Below, piece after piece: positions 1 through 6,332 of a DNA stretch of 6,984 nt (within the stretch, counting starts at the first letter, position 1; the number at the start of each line of letters is the position of its first letter). The notes below the pieces were generated by a model. It was not told where the DNA came from and searched no databases. It worked only from the letters and a program-made list of their open reading frames with translations. Source of the stretch: CAVVXX01 sp052389895. Its GTDB lineage: Bacteria > Pseudomonadota > Alphaproteobacteria > Micropepsales > Micropepsaceae. Position numbers and translations under genes: made by a program. Location: the NCBI GenBank assembly GCA_052389895.1, contig JBQTHM010000032.1, positions 1 through 6,984 on the forward strand. The letters are read 5' to 3'.

Positions 1-131
1 ATGCTGGCGTAAAACAATATCTCCCATATAAGTGGAGAAGCACCGGGCCAGACCATGGCCAACGTGTTGCCCATTAGGTCGAGCCCCAAACCGAGCAGCG
101 TAAGAACAATGGATGCGCCGAGGCTTCGCAT
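1..131 (-). CDS. Hypothetical small membrane protein, 5' part only
   Basis: An open frame starts with ATG at 131 and runs off the left edge after 43 codons, so the C-terminus is missing. The visible peptide begins MRSLGASIVLTLLGLGLDLM and continues hydrophobic, with a stretch around residues 6-20 and another around 33-43, separated by a short GNTLAMVWPGAS linker. This is typical of a small protein with several membrane segments. The start lies only 4 nt after the stop codon of the glutathione S-transferase on the same strand, with a modest GACGGG directly before the ATG, which suggests translation coupled to that gene. I do not recognise the family. Support is the uninterrupted frame, the hydrophobic pattern and the tight spacing; the fragment is short enough that a chance frame cannot be excluded. 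Confidence 0.42.
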   Translation of the reverse strand, partial: MRSLGASIVLTLLGLGLDLMGNTLAMVWPGASPLIWEILFYAS

Positions 132-135
132 CCCG

Positions 136-759
136 TCAGAATACCCCGATTCTGATTCCGTATGCAATCTTTATATACACGAATTCCGGACGCACGGACA
201 TCCGTGCCCAGAGGGCGTCGAGGGCGGGGTAGCGGTTCGAAGAAAGCAAATGCGGCGCGGAAAGCCGGATATAGCCCAACAGACCGGCCGTGGTAATCTG
301 CGCCTGGTCGATCTTGTCGCGGCTGGGCCAGATTTCATGATCGAGCGCGGTGAGCGCGTCGCGCGCCTGTGTCAGGCAGCGCTCGATCCATTCCTGCCAG
401 TGCAGATGTTGCGGGCGAATTAGCAGCTCGTAATTGGCGGCGCCAACCTTGTCCATGGCGCCGGTGGCGAGTGCGATCCGCTTGAGCGCCAACTTGCGCG
501 CTTCGCCGCGCGGCGGGACGAGCGCGCGCTCGGGGCCGACCTTTTCGTCCAGCCAGTCCAGAATAGCCGAGGAGTCGATCAGGATTTCGCCGTTGTCGAG
601 CACGAGCGAGGGAATACGCCCCAGCGGGTTGGTTTTGCGCATGGAGTCAAAGTCGCCGAACACCGAGCGCTGGTCGTGCTCGTATTCGAAGCCCAGCACG
701 CGCAGGCTTACAGCCACACGGCGCACATAAGGCGAGTCATATTGGCCGACGAGGATCAT
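136..759 (-). CDS. Glutathione S-transferase family protein
   Basis: A 207-residue cytoplasmic GST-like protein, expected to bind glutathione and conjugate or reduce electrophilic substrates; the true substrate is unknown. Residues 1-75 form the thioredoxin-like domain. The N-terminal strand leads into YDSPYVRRV, with Ser9 as the likely glutathione-activating residue. NPLGRIPSLV carries the cis-proline (Pro50), and Asp62-Ser63 in ILIDSSAI is the usual gamma-glutamyl contact. Residues ~85-195 are the all-helical domain. Length and the SPYVRR motif resemble the YibF-type bacterial GSTs. The ATG at 759 has a weak GGA about 8 nt upstream and lies 19 nt after the 3' end of tRNA-Pro, so the gene probably shares the tRNA transcript. 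The C-terminal tail after RPEF (VYIKIAYGIRIGVF) is basic and hydrophobic, comes from locally AT-richer DNA and does not look like the usual family ending. A membrane protein frame starts 4 nt downstream. Confidence 0.9.
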   Translation of the reverse strand: MILVGQYDSPYVRRVAVSLRVLGFEYEHDQRSVFGDFDSMRKTNPLGRIPSLVLDNGEILIDSSAILDWLDEKVGPERALVPPRGEARKLALKRIALATGAMDKVGAANYELLIRPQHLHWQEWIERCLTQARDALTALDHEIWPSRDKIDQAQITTAGLLGYIRLSAPHLLSSNRYPALDALWARMSVRPEFVYIKIAYGIRIGVF

Positions 760-778
760 GGCCGAATTCCGCGAAGGA

Positions 779-855
779 TGGTCGGAGAGAGAGGATTCGA
801 ACCTCCGGCCCCCACGTCCCGAACGTGGTGCTCTACCAGGCTGAGCTACTCTCCG
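779..855 (-). tRNA. tRNA-Pro (anticodon CGG)
   Basis: A complete 77-nt cloverleaf with encoded CCA. The acceptor stem CGGAGAG pairs perfectly with CTCTCCG, followed by discriminator A and CCA. The D-arm is GCTC/GAGC around AGCCTGGTA. The anticodon stem CCACG/CGTGG encloses the loop TTCGGGA, giving anticodon CGG (plus-strand bases 819-821), which reads CCG, a favoured proline codon in GC-rich genomes. The T-arm carries the canonical TTCGAAT loop. It sits 27 nt after the stop of the substrate-binding protein and 19 nt before the GST start codon, all on the same strand. No terminator hairpin follows it. Confidence 0.97.
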
Positions 856-868
856 CCGAAGAGCGGGC

Positions 869-897
869 GTTATAGCCAGCCCCTATTGCCCCGGCAA
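869..897 (-). promoter_or_regulatory. Sigma70-like promoter for tRNA-Pro
   Basis: On the minus strand a -35 box TTGCCG (892-897, 4 of 6 consensus bases) is separated by exactly 17 bp from a -10 box TATAAC (869-874, 5 of 6). The tRNA 5' end begins 13 nt after the -10 box, so a start about 7 nt downstream of the box would leave a leader of only a few bases, as expected for a tRNA promoter. The -35 box and part of the spacer lie inside the last codons of the substrate-binding protein gene (stop at 883-885). The boxes and spacing are read directly; activity is inferred. Confidence 0.6.
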
Positions 898-2265
898 TAC
901 GCGGCCCTGTGCCTCGTTTGGCCGCGCCGCCGCATCCAGCACCTCCGTCAGCGTCACCCAACGCCCTTTTTTCACACGCGCCAAAAAGCCCGCCTGTATC
1001 CCGAGATGATCCTGCGGCGTGAACGTGACGGGAATGGTCCCGAGCCTGGCATCCGACCACGGTCCCATCTCTTCCAGCGTGCGCGCGAGGCTCGATTGCG
1101 TCAGCACGGCGCCGGTTTTGCGCACAGCGTCTGCGAACAGCCGTGCGTTCAGATAGGCCTGCAACGCGTGAATACTCGGCGCCATACCGAATTTGCGCTG
1201 ATAGTGCCGCGCCCAACCGCCGAGTTTCGCATCGTCGCGATAGGGAACGGGCGTGGCCCCGACGGCATACAATCCTTCTACTGCATGCGCACCGAGCGTC
1301 GCCGTTTCGGGCGTGTAGCAAGCGGATGAGCAAAGGAAGGTGGGCCGGAAGCCGCGCGCACGCGCCGCGCGCATGATGGCGACCGTGTCCTGCACCACGC
1401 TGCCCAGCACCACGATGTCTACTTTCGCGGCTTTCAATTTCGCAATCTGTTTGCCGAATGCAGTTGTGTTCGGAGGATATGCCACGACGGCGGCGGCCTT
1501 CAGTCCGTTGCGCATAAGGGCTACCTGGGCGCCGTCGAATACCGTCAGGCCAAACGTGTTGGCCTGATAGAGCACGCCGACCTTGCGCGCGCCCGTCATG
1601 CGCAGCAGATTTTCGAGCGACGCCGTGATGCCCGGGCCGTAGCCGGGCGTGGTTGCAAACTTCAACCGGTGAAACGATGTGTGGCTTTGCACTTCGGCGG
1701 TGAGCGGAAAGAGATGAAGAACGCCGCGATTCAGCGCCTCCGGCAGTGAGGCCGCAACGGTCGGCGTTCCCAGCGGGCTGAGAATCGCGAAAACGCGGTC
1801 TTCGCGGACCAGTATGCGAACGGCGCGTGTGGCGGTGGTCGCGTCGTATTTGTCGTCCTCGATGATTAGACGGATGCGGCGCCCGTTCATGCCGCCGGCC
1901 GCGTTCGCCTCTTCGATGCCCATCATGAGCCCGTTGCGCGCGGCCCGGCCGTGCTGGGCCAGCGGTCCCGAGAGGTCCATATGGGTGCCCACGACGATCT
2001 CATGCGTCATCACGCCTTGCGCGGCGTGGGCATGCGTTACCGCGATAAGGGCGAACAGTCCGAAGACGAATAAAATAACTTTGGCGCAAAGCCCCCTCCG
2101 GCGCTTCGCGCCCCTCGGGCGGGCGAAAGCTCCACTGGAGCTTTCGCTTCTCCGCCCTCGACCCCCAAGGAGGGAGGATGATCTCTGACCCATGCTCCCC
2201 CGTCGGGATGGCGACGCCGGACTGAGCGGGCCGCGGGCGAAGCGAGCGGGCGAGGGAAAATTCAT
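883..2265 (-). CDS. Branched-chain amino acid-type ABC transporter substrate-binding protein
   Basis: Residues ~88-450 are a two-lobed periplasmic binding protein of the LivJ/type I family (Peripla_BP_6). It starts with EIVVGTHMDLSGPLAQHG and NGLMMGIEEANAAGGMNGR, followed by the LIIEDDKYD element, an A-V-x-x-L-V stretch and a second lobe beginning GARKVGVLYQ. Such proteins deliver amino acids, amides or aromatic/carboxylic acids to a membrane permease; the ligand cannot be told and no permease or ATPase gene is in the window. A signal peptide core lies unusually deep: hydrophobic residues 63-76 (VILFVFGLFALIAV) and a THAHA-AQG cleavage site near residue 81. The first ~60 residues are Arg/Ser-rich and encoded by GC-rich repeat DNA. 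No ATG, GTG or TTG lies between Met25 and the hydrophobic core, so the start must be Met1 (ATGA overlap with the acyl-CoA synthetase), Met25 (2193) or a rare codon such as ATT. Family assignment is firm; the start is uncertain. Confidence 0.88.
   Translation of the reverse strand: MNFPSPARFARGPLSPASPSRRGSMGQRSSSLLGGRGRRSESSSGAFARPRGAKRRRGLCAKVILFVFGLFALIAVTHAHAAQGVMTHEIVVGTHMDLSGPLAQHGRAARNGLMMGIEEANAAGGMNGRRIRLIIEDDKYDATTATRAVRILVREDRVFAILSPLGTPTVAASLPEALNRGVLHLFPLTAEVQSHTSFHRLKFATTPGYGPGITASLENLLRMTGARKVGVLYQANTFGLTVFDGAQVALMRNGLKAAAVVAYPPNTTAFGKQIAKLKAAKVDIVVLGSVVQDTVAIMRAARARGFRPTFLCSSACYTPETATLGAHAVEGLYAVGATPVPYRDDAKLGGWARHYQRKFGMAPSIHALQAYLNARLFADAVRKTGAVLTQSSLARTLEEMGPWSDARLGTIPVTFTPQDHLGIQAGFLARVKKGRWVTLTEVLDAAARPNEAQGRVLPGQ
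2090..2182. repeat. GC-rich palindromic repeat, copy A (inside a CDS)
   Basis: On the plus strand the element starts AGCCCCCTCCG (2090-2100) and ends GGAGGATGAT (2173-2182); the same two ends in the same order bound the intergenic copy at 6213-6265. Between them lies a near-perfect hairpin: GCGAAAGCTCCA (2123-2134), one base, then its exact complement (2136-2147). Outer C-rich and G-rich blocks can also pair. The element encodes residues ~28-59 of the substrate-binding protein, just before the signal-peptide core, and spans 93 bp as delimited, a multiple of three. The next stretch to 2262 is also GC-rich and low in complexity, and may be a second repeat module. Boundaries are approximate. Confidence 0.7.
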
Positions 2266-3905
2266 GGTGCCGATTTGCCGACCGTCGCAGCGGACTTGTA
2301 ATCCCGGAAACGGTCACGCAGTGCCGTCTTCTGTACTTTGCCGGTGGCCGTGTGGGGAATTTCGTCCACGAACACCACATCGTCCGGCATCCACCACCTG
2401 GCGATCGTGCCCGAAAGAAACGAGAGGATGTCGTCGCGCGTGGCGCGCGCGTCTTTCTTCAGCACGGCAATTAGCAAAGGCCGTTCGTTCCATTTGAGAT
2501 GGGGCACGCCTATCACGGCGGCTTCGGCCACCGCGGGATGGCACGCGGCGATATTTTCTATCGCTATGGACGAAATCCATTCGCCGCCCGATTTGATCAC
2601 GTCCTTGGAACGGTCGGTGATCTGCATGAAGCCTTCGGCGTCCAACGTCGCCACGTCGCCCGTGTCGAACCATCCATCGGCGTTCACAGCGACATTTTCC
2701 TCTTTGAAATAGGCACGTGCGATTGCCGGGCCGCGCACCATCAGCCGCCCGAACGTCTTGCCGTCGCGCGGCAACTCCCGGTCGTCGTCGCCCACGATCT
2801 TCATCTCCACGCCGAAAGGCGGACGGCCTTGCTTCAGCTTGAAGAGGTATTTTTCCTCGTATGGCATCTCGTCCTGGCCGGCCTTGAGTTTTCCCACAGT
2901 GCCGAGCGGGCTCATTTCGGTCATGCCCCAGGAATGGGCAATCTGTACGCCGTAAGTGTTTTCGAACGTCTCGATCAATGCGCGCGGGCAGGCCGCGCCT
3001 CCGATTACGACGCGCTTCAGCGTAGAAAGCCTGAGCTCGTTCTGCTCCAGATACGCGAGCAGGTTCATCCATACCGTCGGCACGGCCGCGCTGCAGGTGA
3101 CCTCTTCCTTTTCCAGCAACTCGTAAAGCGACGCGCCGTCGAGCTTGGCGCCCGGGAGTACCATCTTTGCTCCCGCCATGGGCGCATTGAATACGATTCC
3201 CCAGGCATTGGCATGGAACATGGGAACCACGGGCAACACGCAATCCGCGCTGGAAAGTCCGAAGGTGTCCGGCTGAGCAGCAAGAAATGTGTGCAGCACA
3301 TTGCTGCGATGCGTGTAGAGCACGCCTTTGGGATTGCCGGTCGTTCCCGACGTGTAGCAGAGCCCGCAGGCGTCGTTTTCATCCAGCTGCGCCCATTCGA
3401 AGTCGTCATCCACCGAACCGATGAAGTCTTCGTACGCGACGAGGTTGGGAATCTTTGCTTCGGGCAAATTGCCCCGCGCGCATAGCGCCACGTAAAGCTG
3501 GCACGAGGTAAGCTTCGGTGCAAGTTCCGCTACGATTCCCGCGAACGTCGAATCGAAGAACAGCGCGCGGTCCCCGGCATGATTGGCGATGTATTCGATC
3601 TGCGGCGGAAACAGGCGCGGATTAATGGTGTGGCACACGCCGCCCATTCCCATGATGCCGTACCAGGCCTCCACATGCCGATGCGTGTTCCATGCCATGG
3701 TGGCGACGCGGTCGCCGCGTCTGATGCCCTGAAGCGTAAGCGCCTTGGCAACGAGCTTCGCCCGGCTGCGAATCTCGTCATAGCTGGTGCGGTGCAGCGG
3801 CCCCTCCAATGTGCGCGTCACCACCTCGCGCGCGCCGTGATTGAGCGCGGCGTGGTCGATGATCTTGTGCACCAGAAGCGGCCAGTTTTGCATCAGGCCA
3901 TGCAT
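2262..3905 (-). CDS. Acyl-CoA synthetase (AMP-forming), medium/long-chain AlkK-like
   Basis: A 547-residue member of the ANL adenylating superfamily that activates a fatty or related carboxylic acid to its CoA thioester using ATP. All core motifs are visible: phosphate loop YTSGTTGNPKG (184-194), SWGMTE (325-330), GWFDTGD (411-417), the hinge region DRSKDVIKSGGEWIS (431-445) and the C-terminal PHTATGK with catalytic Lys523. The N-terminus (MHGLMQNWPLLVHKIIDHAA) and overall length match the AlkK-type medium-chain branch. The related methylmercaptopropionate-CoA ligases (DmdB) are an alternative, so the substrate is not fixed. The start ATG at 3905 has AAAGGGA about 9 nt upstream. It is the first gene of the minus-strand group, diverging from the aminotransferase, and its stop overlaps the ATG of the binding protein gene (ATGA), suggesting coupled translation. 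No key residue is missing. Confidence 0.94.
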   Translation of the reverse strand: MHGLMQNWPLLVHKIIDHAALNHGAREVVTRTLEGPLHRTSYDEIRSRAKLVAKALTLQGIRRGDRVATMAWNTHRHVEAWYGIMGMGGVCHTINPRLFPPQIEYIANHAGDRALFFDSTFAGIVAELAPKLTSCQLYVALCARGNLPEAKIPNLVAYEDFIGSVDDDFEWAQLDENDACGLCYTSGTTGNPKGVLYTHRSNVLHTFLAAQPDTFGLSSADCVLPVVPMFHANAWGIVFNAPMAGAKMVLPGAKLDGASLYELLEKEEVTCSAAVPTVWMNLLAYLEQNELRLSTLKRVVIGGAACPRALIETFENTYGVQIAHSWGMTEMSPLGTVGKLKAGQDEMPYEEKYLFKLKQGRPPFGVEMKIVGDDDRELPRDGKTFGRLMVRGPAIARAYFKEENVAVNADGWFDTGDVATLDAEGFMQITDRSKDVIKSGGEWISSIAIENIAACHPAVAEAAVIGVPHLKWNERPLLIAVLKKDARATRDDILSFLSGTIARWWMPDDVVFVDEIPHTATGKVQKTALRDRFRDYKSAATVGKSAP

Positions 3906-3984
3906 GAGTGGCGATCCCTTTGCCCTATTGTGTCTGGCATCCTATCAGCGTTGAATTGGGCGGCAATCCGAAGCACATCCCGCC
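3906..3984. promoter_or_regulatory. Divergent intergenic region with candidate promoters
   Basis: This 79-bp gap must hold control signals for both the acyl-CoA synthetase (minus) and the aminotransferase (plus). The best plus-strand match is TTGCCC (3920-3925), 17 bp, TATCAG (3943-3948), each 4 of 6 consensus bases. On the minus strand a poorer pair, TTCAAC and CACAAT, is also 17 bp apart. The candidates overlap, so the two promoters might interfere. No clear operator palindrome is visible, and the aminotransferase start has no obvious Shine-Dalgarno. The placement is certain; the boxes are weak. Confidence 0.3.
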
Positions 3985-5367
3985 ATGCCCCTCACCAACA
4001 AGCAGACGCGCGACATCCAAAGCATTCTTCATCCCTACACGAATCCTAAGGTTCTGAAAGAAACCGGCGCGCTGGTATATGAAAGTGGCAAGGGCGTCTT
4101 CGTCTACGACGAAAAAGGCAAGGACTATATCGAGGCCATGTCCGGCCTCTGGTGCAACGCGCTGGGCTGGGGCGAGGAGGCGCTGGTGGAAGCCGCGGCC
4201 GAGCAGATGCGCCGCCTCGCGCACGGCCACCTCTTCGCCGGCAAGAGCCACGAGCCCGCGATTGCGCTCGCCGAGAAGTTGAAGGAGATCGCGCCCTTTC
4301 GCGTGGGCAAAGTGTTCTTCGCCAATTCAGGCTCCGAGGCCAACGACACGCAGGTGAAGCTGTTCTGGTACGCGAACAATGCGCGCGGGCTAACCAAAAA
4401 GAAAACGATCATCAGCCGGATGAAGGCCTATCATGGCGTTACCATGGTGGCGGCCTCACTTTCCGGGCTGCCCGCCAATCACAAGAGCTTCGACCTGCCG
4501 CTTTTCTTCGTGCGCCACACGGATTGCCCGCATTACTTCCGCAACGCGCAAGCGGGCGAGAGCGAGGAACAATTCTCAACCCGCATGGCGGCGAACCTGG
4601 AAGCCCTTATAAATGAGGAAGGCTCCGGCACCATCGCCGCCATGATCGTGGAGCCGGTCTATGGTGCCGGCGGCGCCTTTGTGCCGCCCAAGGGTTACTT
4701 CACCGCCATCCAGGAAGTGCTGCGCAAGCACGGCATCGCGCTGATCAACGACGAGGTCATCACCGGCTTCGGCCGCACGGGCAATTGGTGGGGCGCGGAA
4801 ACTTACGGCATCAAGCCCGACACCATGTCGGTCGCAAAAGCATTATCGAGCGCCTATCTCCCCATTGCCGCCGTGTTGATCTCGCCCGAGCTCGCCGATC
4901 TCATCGATTCCGAGTCCGGCAAAATCGGCACCTTCGGCCACGGTTACACGTATTCTGGCCATCCGGTGTCCTGCGCGGTCGCGCTCAAGACGATTGAAAT
5001 CTACGAGAGCCGCAAAATCCTCGATCACGTGCGAAAAGTTTCGCCCCGCTTCCTGCAGCGGCTTTACCGGCTTGCGGAAAACCCGGTCGTGACCGACGTG
5101 CAGGGCGTCGGCCTCATCGGCGGTTTCGAGCTGGTGCCGGCAAAAACCGGCAAGCCCAGCTTTGACGCCGCCAAGGGCGTCGCCATCAAGTTCGGCATGT
5201 TCTGCCAGGAAGAGGGCGTGATCGTGCGTTCCGTGCTGGGCGAGCGCATTGCCGTCTGCCCGCCGCTTATCATCGGCGAATCCGAAATCGACGAAATGTT
5301 CGACCGCATCGAGCGCGGCCTTTCCCGCGGCCTGCAATGGGCAAAGGACGAGGGCTTAGTCGAATAA
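3985..5367 (+). CDS. Class III omega-aminotransferase (PLP-dependent)
   Basis: A 460-residue fold-type I transaminase, close in length and motifs to the omega-amine/beta-alanine:pyruvate transaminase group (Chromobacterium violaceum type). It transfers an amino group from an omega-amino acid or amine to a keto acid, usually pyruvate, in the cytoplasm. Visible residues: Trp56 in the substrate-pocket SGLWCN motif, phosphate-binding NSGSEAND (114-121), Tyr149-His150 stacking on the cofactor, Asp256 in NDEVITGFGRTG contacting the pyridine nitrogen, catalytic Lys285 in SVAKALSSAYLPI, Thr322 in HGYTYSGHP, and Arg421 in GERIAVCPP, equivalent to the carboxylate-binding arginine of that group. ATG at 3985 gives the family-typical MPLTNKQTRDIQSILHPYTN start, although no good ribosome site precedes it. 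It diverges from the acyl-CoA synthetase and is followed by a palindromic repeat. Native amine donor unknown. Confidence 0.93.
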   Translation: MPLTNKQTRDIQSILHPYTNPKVLKETGALVYESGKGVFVYDEKGKDYIEAMSGLWCNALGWGEEALVEAAAEQMRRLAHGHLFAGKSHEPAIALAEKLKEIAPFRVGKVFFANSGSEANDTQVKLFWYANNARGLTKKKTIISRMKAYHGVTMVAASLSGLPANHKSFDLPLFFVRHTDCPHYFRNAQAGESEEQFSTRMAANLEALINEEGSGTIAAMIVEPVYGAGGAFVPPKGYFTAIQEVLRKHGIALINDEVITGFGRTGNWWGAETYGIKPDTMSVAKALSSAYLPIAAVLISPELADLIDSESGKIGTFGHGYTYSGHPVSCAVALKTIEIYESRKILDHVRKVSPRFLQRLYRLAENPVVTDVQGVGLIGGFELVPAKTGKPSFDAAKGVAIKFGMFCQEEGVIVRSVLGERIAVCPPLIIGESEIDEMFDRIERGLSRGLQWAKDEGLVE

Positions 5368-5369
5368 CC

Positions 5370-5500
5370 ATTGTCATTACCCGCGAATGAGAGCGTTTCA
5401 TCCAAGGTGTCATGGCCCGCGACTGCGGGCCACCCAGGTGCCGTTGCGCCGGCGATTGCCTTCATCACCTGGGTCACACGCATGCGCGGGTGATGACAAT
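5370..5500. repeat. 131-bp intergenic palindromic repeat with nested stems
   Basis: The ends are inverted repeats of 16 bp with one mismatch: ATTGTCATTACCCGCG (5370-5385) and CGCGGGTGATGACAAT (5485-5500). Inside is a perfect 7-bp hairpin GGCCCGC-GACT-GCGGGCC (5414-5431), followed by a perfect 9-bp inverted repeat ACCCAGGTG (5432-5440) and CACCTGGGT (5466-5474). The design, with GTCAT and CCCGCG ends and an ACCCAGG core, resembles dispersed intergenic palindromes common in alphaproteobacterial genomes. It begins 2 nt after the aminotransferase stop, so its RNA could fold at the end of that transcript, but no T-run follows. It is unrelated in sequence to the repeats at 2090 and 6213. Confidence 0.75.
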
Positions 5501-5554
5501 CGCGACGTGGCAGGAACTTGGCCGCTCGTGGCCGCGTTCTTACCTCGACGACCC

Positions 5555-5561
5555 GAGGAAA
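5555..5561 (+). promoter_or_regulatory. Shine-Dalgarno of sodB
   Basis: GAGGAAA lies 6 nt before the ATG at 5568. It fixes the sodB start there, although the same reading frame stays open upstream to an ATG at 5412 inside the palindromic repeat. No convincing -10/-35 pair is visible between the repeat and this site. Confidence 0.8.
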
Positions 5562-5567
5562 CGCCCC

Positions 5568-6206
5568 ATGACCGCCCCCGTCCAGAGCTCAAAAACGAAA
5601 GCAAAGCCGTTCACCTTGCCACCGCTGCCTTACGAGGAGAACGCACTCGAACCGGTGATTTCGGCGAAAACGATGGGGTTTCATTACGGCAAGCACCACA
5701 AGGCCTATGTGGACAAGCTGAATGAGCTGGTGGGCGACAGCGAATACGCCGATATGGACATCGAAGAGATTGTCCGCGCCACCGACGACGCGCGCACGGC
5801 GAATGAGAAGAAGATTTTCAACAATGCCGCGCAGGTGTGGAACCACAGCTTCTTCTGGTCGTGTCTTGCGAAAGATGGCGGCAAACCCAGTGGCGAACTG
5901 AAGGGCGCCATCGAGCGCGATTTCGAAAGCTTTGACAAATTAAAACAAGAATTCGCCGCCGCCGCCGTCGAGCTGTTCGGCAGCGGCTGGGCATGGCTGG
6001 TGCTCGACGACGGCGTGCTCAAGATCGCGAAAACGCCTGACGCCGAAACGCCCATGGCGAAGGAAAAGACCTGCCTCCTCGCCATCGATGTGTGGGAACA
6101 CGCCTATTATCTCGACTACCAGAACCGCCGGCCCGATTACGTAAAGGCGGTGATCGACAAACTCCTCAACTGGGACTTCGCCGCCGAGAATTTTGCCGCC
6201 GGATGA
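5568..6206 (+). CDS. sodB: Superoxide dismutase [Fe]
   Basis: A 212-residue cytoplasmic enzyme that converts superoxide to oxygen and hydrogen peroxide. The four metal ligands are present: His39 (GFHYGKHHKAYV), His93 (AAQVWNHSFFW), Asp174 and His178 (LAIDVWEHAYYLDY). Second-sphere Gln89 in AAQVWNH is the hallmark of iron rather than manganese enzymes, and Tyr47 is the conserved active-site gateway tyrosine. FGSGWAWLV (137-145) and the C-terminal LLNWDFAAENF complete the family pattern. Compared with E. coli SodB there is an N-terminal extension of about 12 polar residues (MTAPVQSSKTKAKP). It has no signal-peptide character. The start is chosen from the strong GAGGAAA site and because homology begins soon after it. 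A hairpin 36 nt after the stop may end transcription. Cambialistic metal use cannot be excluded from sequence. Confidence 0.96.
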   Translation: MTAPVQSSKTKAKPFTLPPLPYEENALEPVISAKTMGFHYGKHHKAYVDKLNELVGDSEYADMDIEEIVRATDDARTANEKKIFNNAAQVWNHSFFWSCLAKDGGKPSGELKGAIERDFESFDKLKQEFAAAAVELFGSGWAWLVLDDGVLKIAKTPDAETPMAKEKTCLLAIDVWEHAYYLDYQNRRPDYVKAVIDKLLNWDFAAENFAAG

Positions 6207-6212
6207 ACGCAT

Positions 6213-6265
6213 AGCCCCCTCCGCCTCGCATGCGCTCGGCACCTCCCCCCATGGGGGAGGATGAT
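6213..6265. repeat. GC-rich palindromic repeat, copy B (intergenic)
   Basis: It opens with AGCCCCCTCCG (6213-6223) and closes with GGAGGATGAT (6256-6265), the same ends in the same order as copy A at 2090-2182. The middle is shorter and different (CCTCGCATGCGCT region), so the ends are conserved while the interior varies in length. It lies 6 nt after the sodB stop, in the more usual intergenic location for such elements. Confidence 0.65.
6242..6260 (+). terminator. Possible transcription terminator after sodB
   Basis: CCTCCCCC (6242-6249), loop CAT, GGGGGAGG (6253-6260) form a perfect 8-bp GC-rich stem 36 nt after the sodB stop. The following ATGATTAGCGTTATT is only moderately T-rich, so a classical rho-independent terminator is possible but not convincing. 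The hairpin is also the right end of repeat copy B. Confidence 0.35.
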
Positions 6266-6277
6266 TAGCGTTATTAA

Positions 6278-6297
6278 TCCACCCCCTCTGGGGGGGA
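6278..6297. repeat. Second G/C palindrome next to the insertion sequence
   Basis: TCC, a bulged A and CCCCC (6278-6286) pair with GGGGGGGA (6290-6297) across a TCT loop. It may be a degenerate remnant of another repeat copy or include the left end of the insertion sequence. The DNA from here to about 6330 is noticeably AT-richer than the flanking genes apart from this palindrome. Confidence 0.35.
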
Positions 6298-6332
6298 ATT
6301 ATATACTTGACTGACAGACTGTAAACCCCGCT

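Noticed and set aside
55..423. A 122-codon plus-strand open frame opposite the GST
   Set aside because: It is antisense to a well-supported GST, without a ribosome site or recognisable motifs.
181..771. GAATTCCG direct repeats at 181-188 and 764-771 as target duplications of a mobile GST cassette
   Set aside because: Eight-base matches are expected by chance at this distance, there are no inverted ends or recombinase, and one copy lies within the GST coding sequence.
779..855. tRNA-Pro as an attachment site of an integrated element
   Set aside because: No integrase gene and no repeated tRNA 3' end are visible in the window, and the flanking genes are ordinary metabolic genes.
2314..3243. 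A 309-codon minus-strand frame shifted within the acyl-CoA synthetase
   Set aside because: Same strand, different frame; highly Arg-rich with no motifs. It is a by-product of GC-rich codon bias.
2499..3485. A 328-codon plus-strand open frame opposite the acyl-CoA synthetase
   Set aside because: It is antisense to a gene with every family motif intact, shows no recognisable domain, and is His/Arg-rich as expected for the complement of GC-rich codons.
5412..5567. An N-terminal extension of the superoxide dismutase to an upstream ATG
   Set aside because: The extra 52 codons lie mostly in the palindromic repeat, have no homology to the family, and the strong GAGGAAA site supports ATG 5568.
6242..6297. 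Two consecutive G/C palindromes as a CRISPR-like repeat
   Set aside because: Only two imperfect units of different sequence, no regular spacers and no cas genes.
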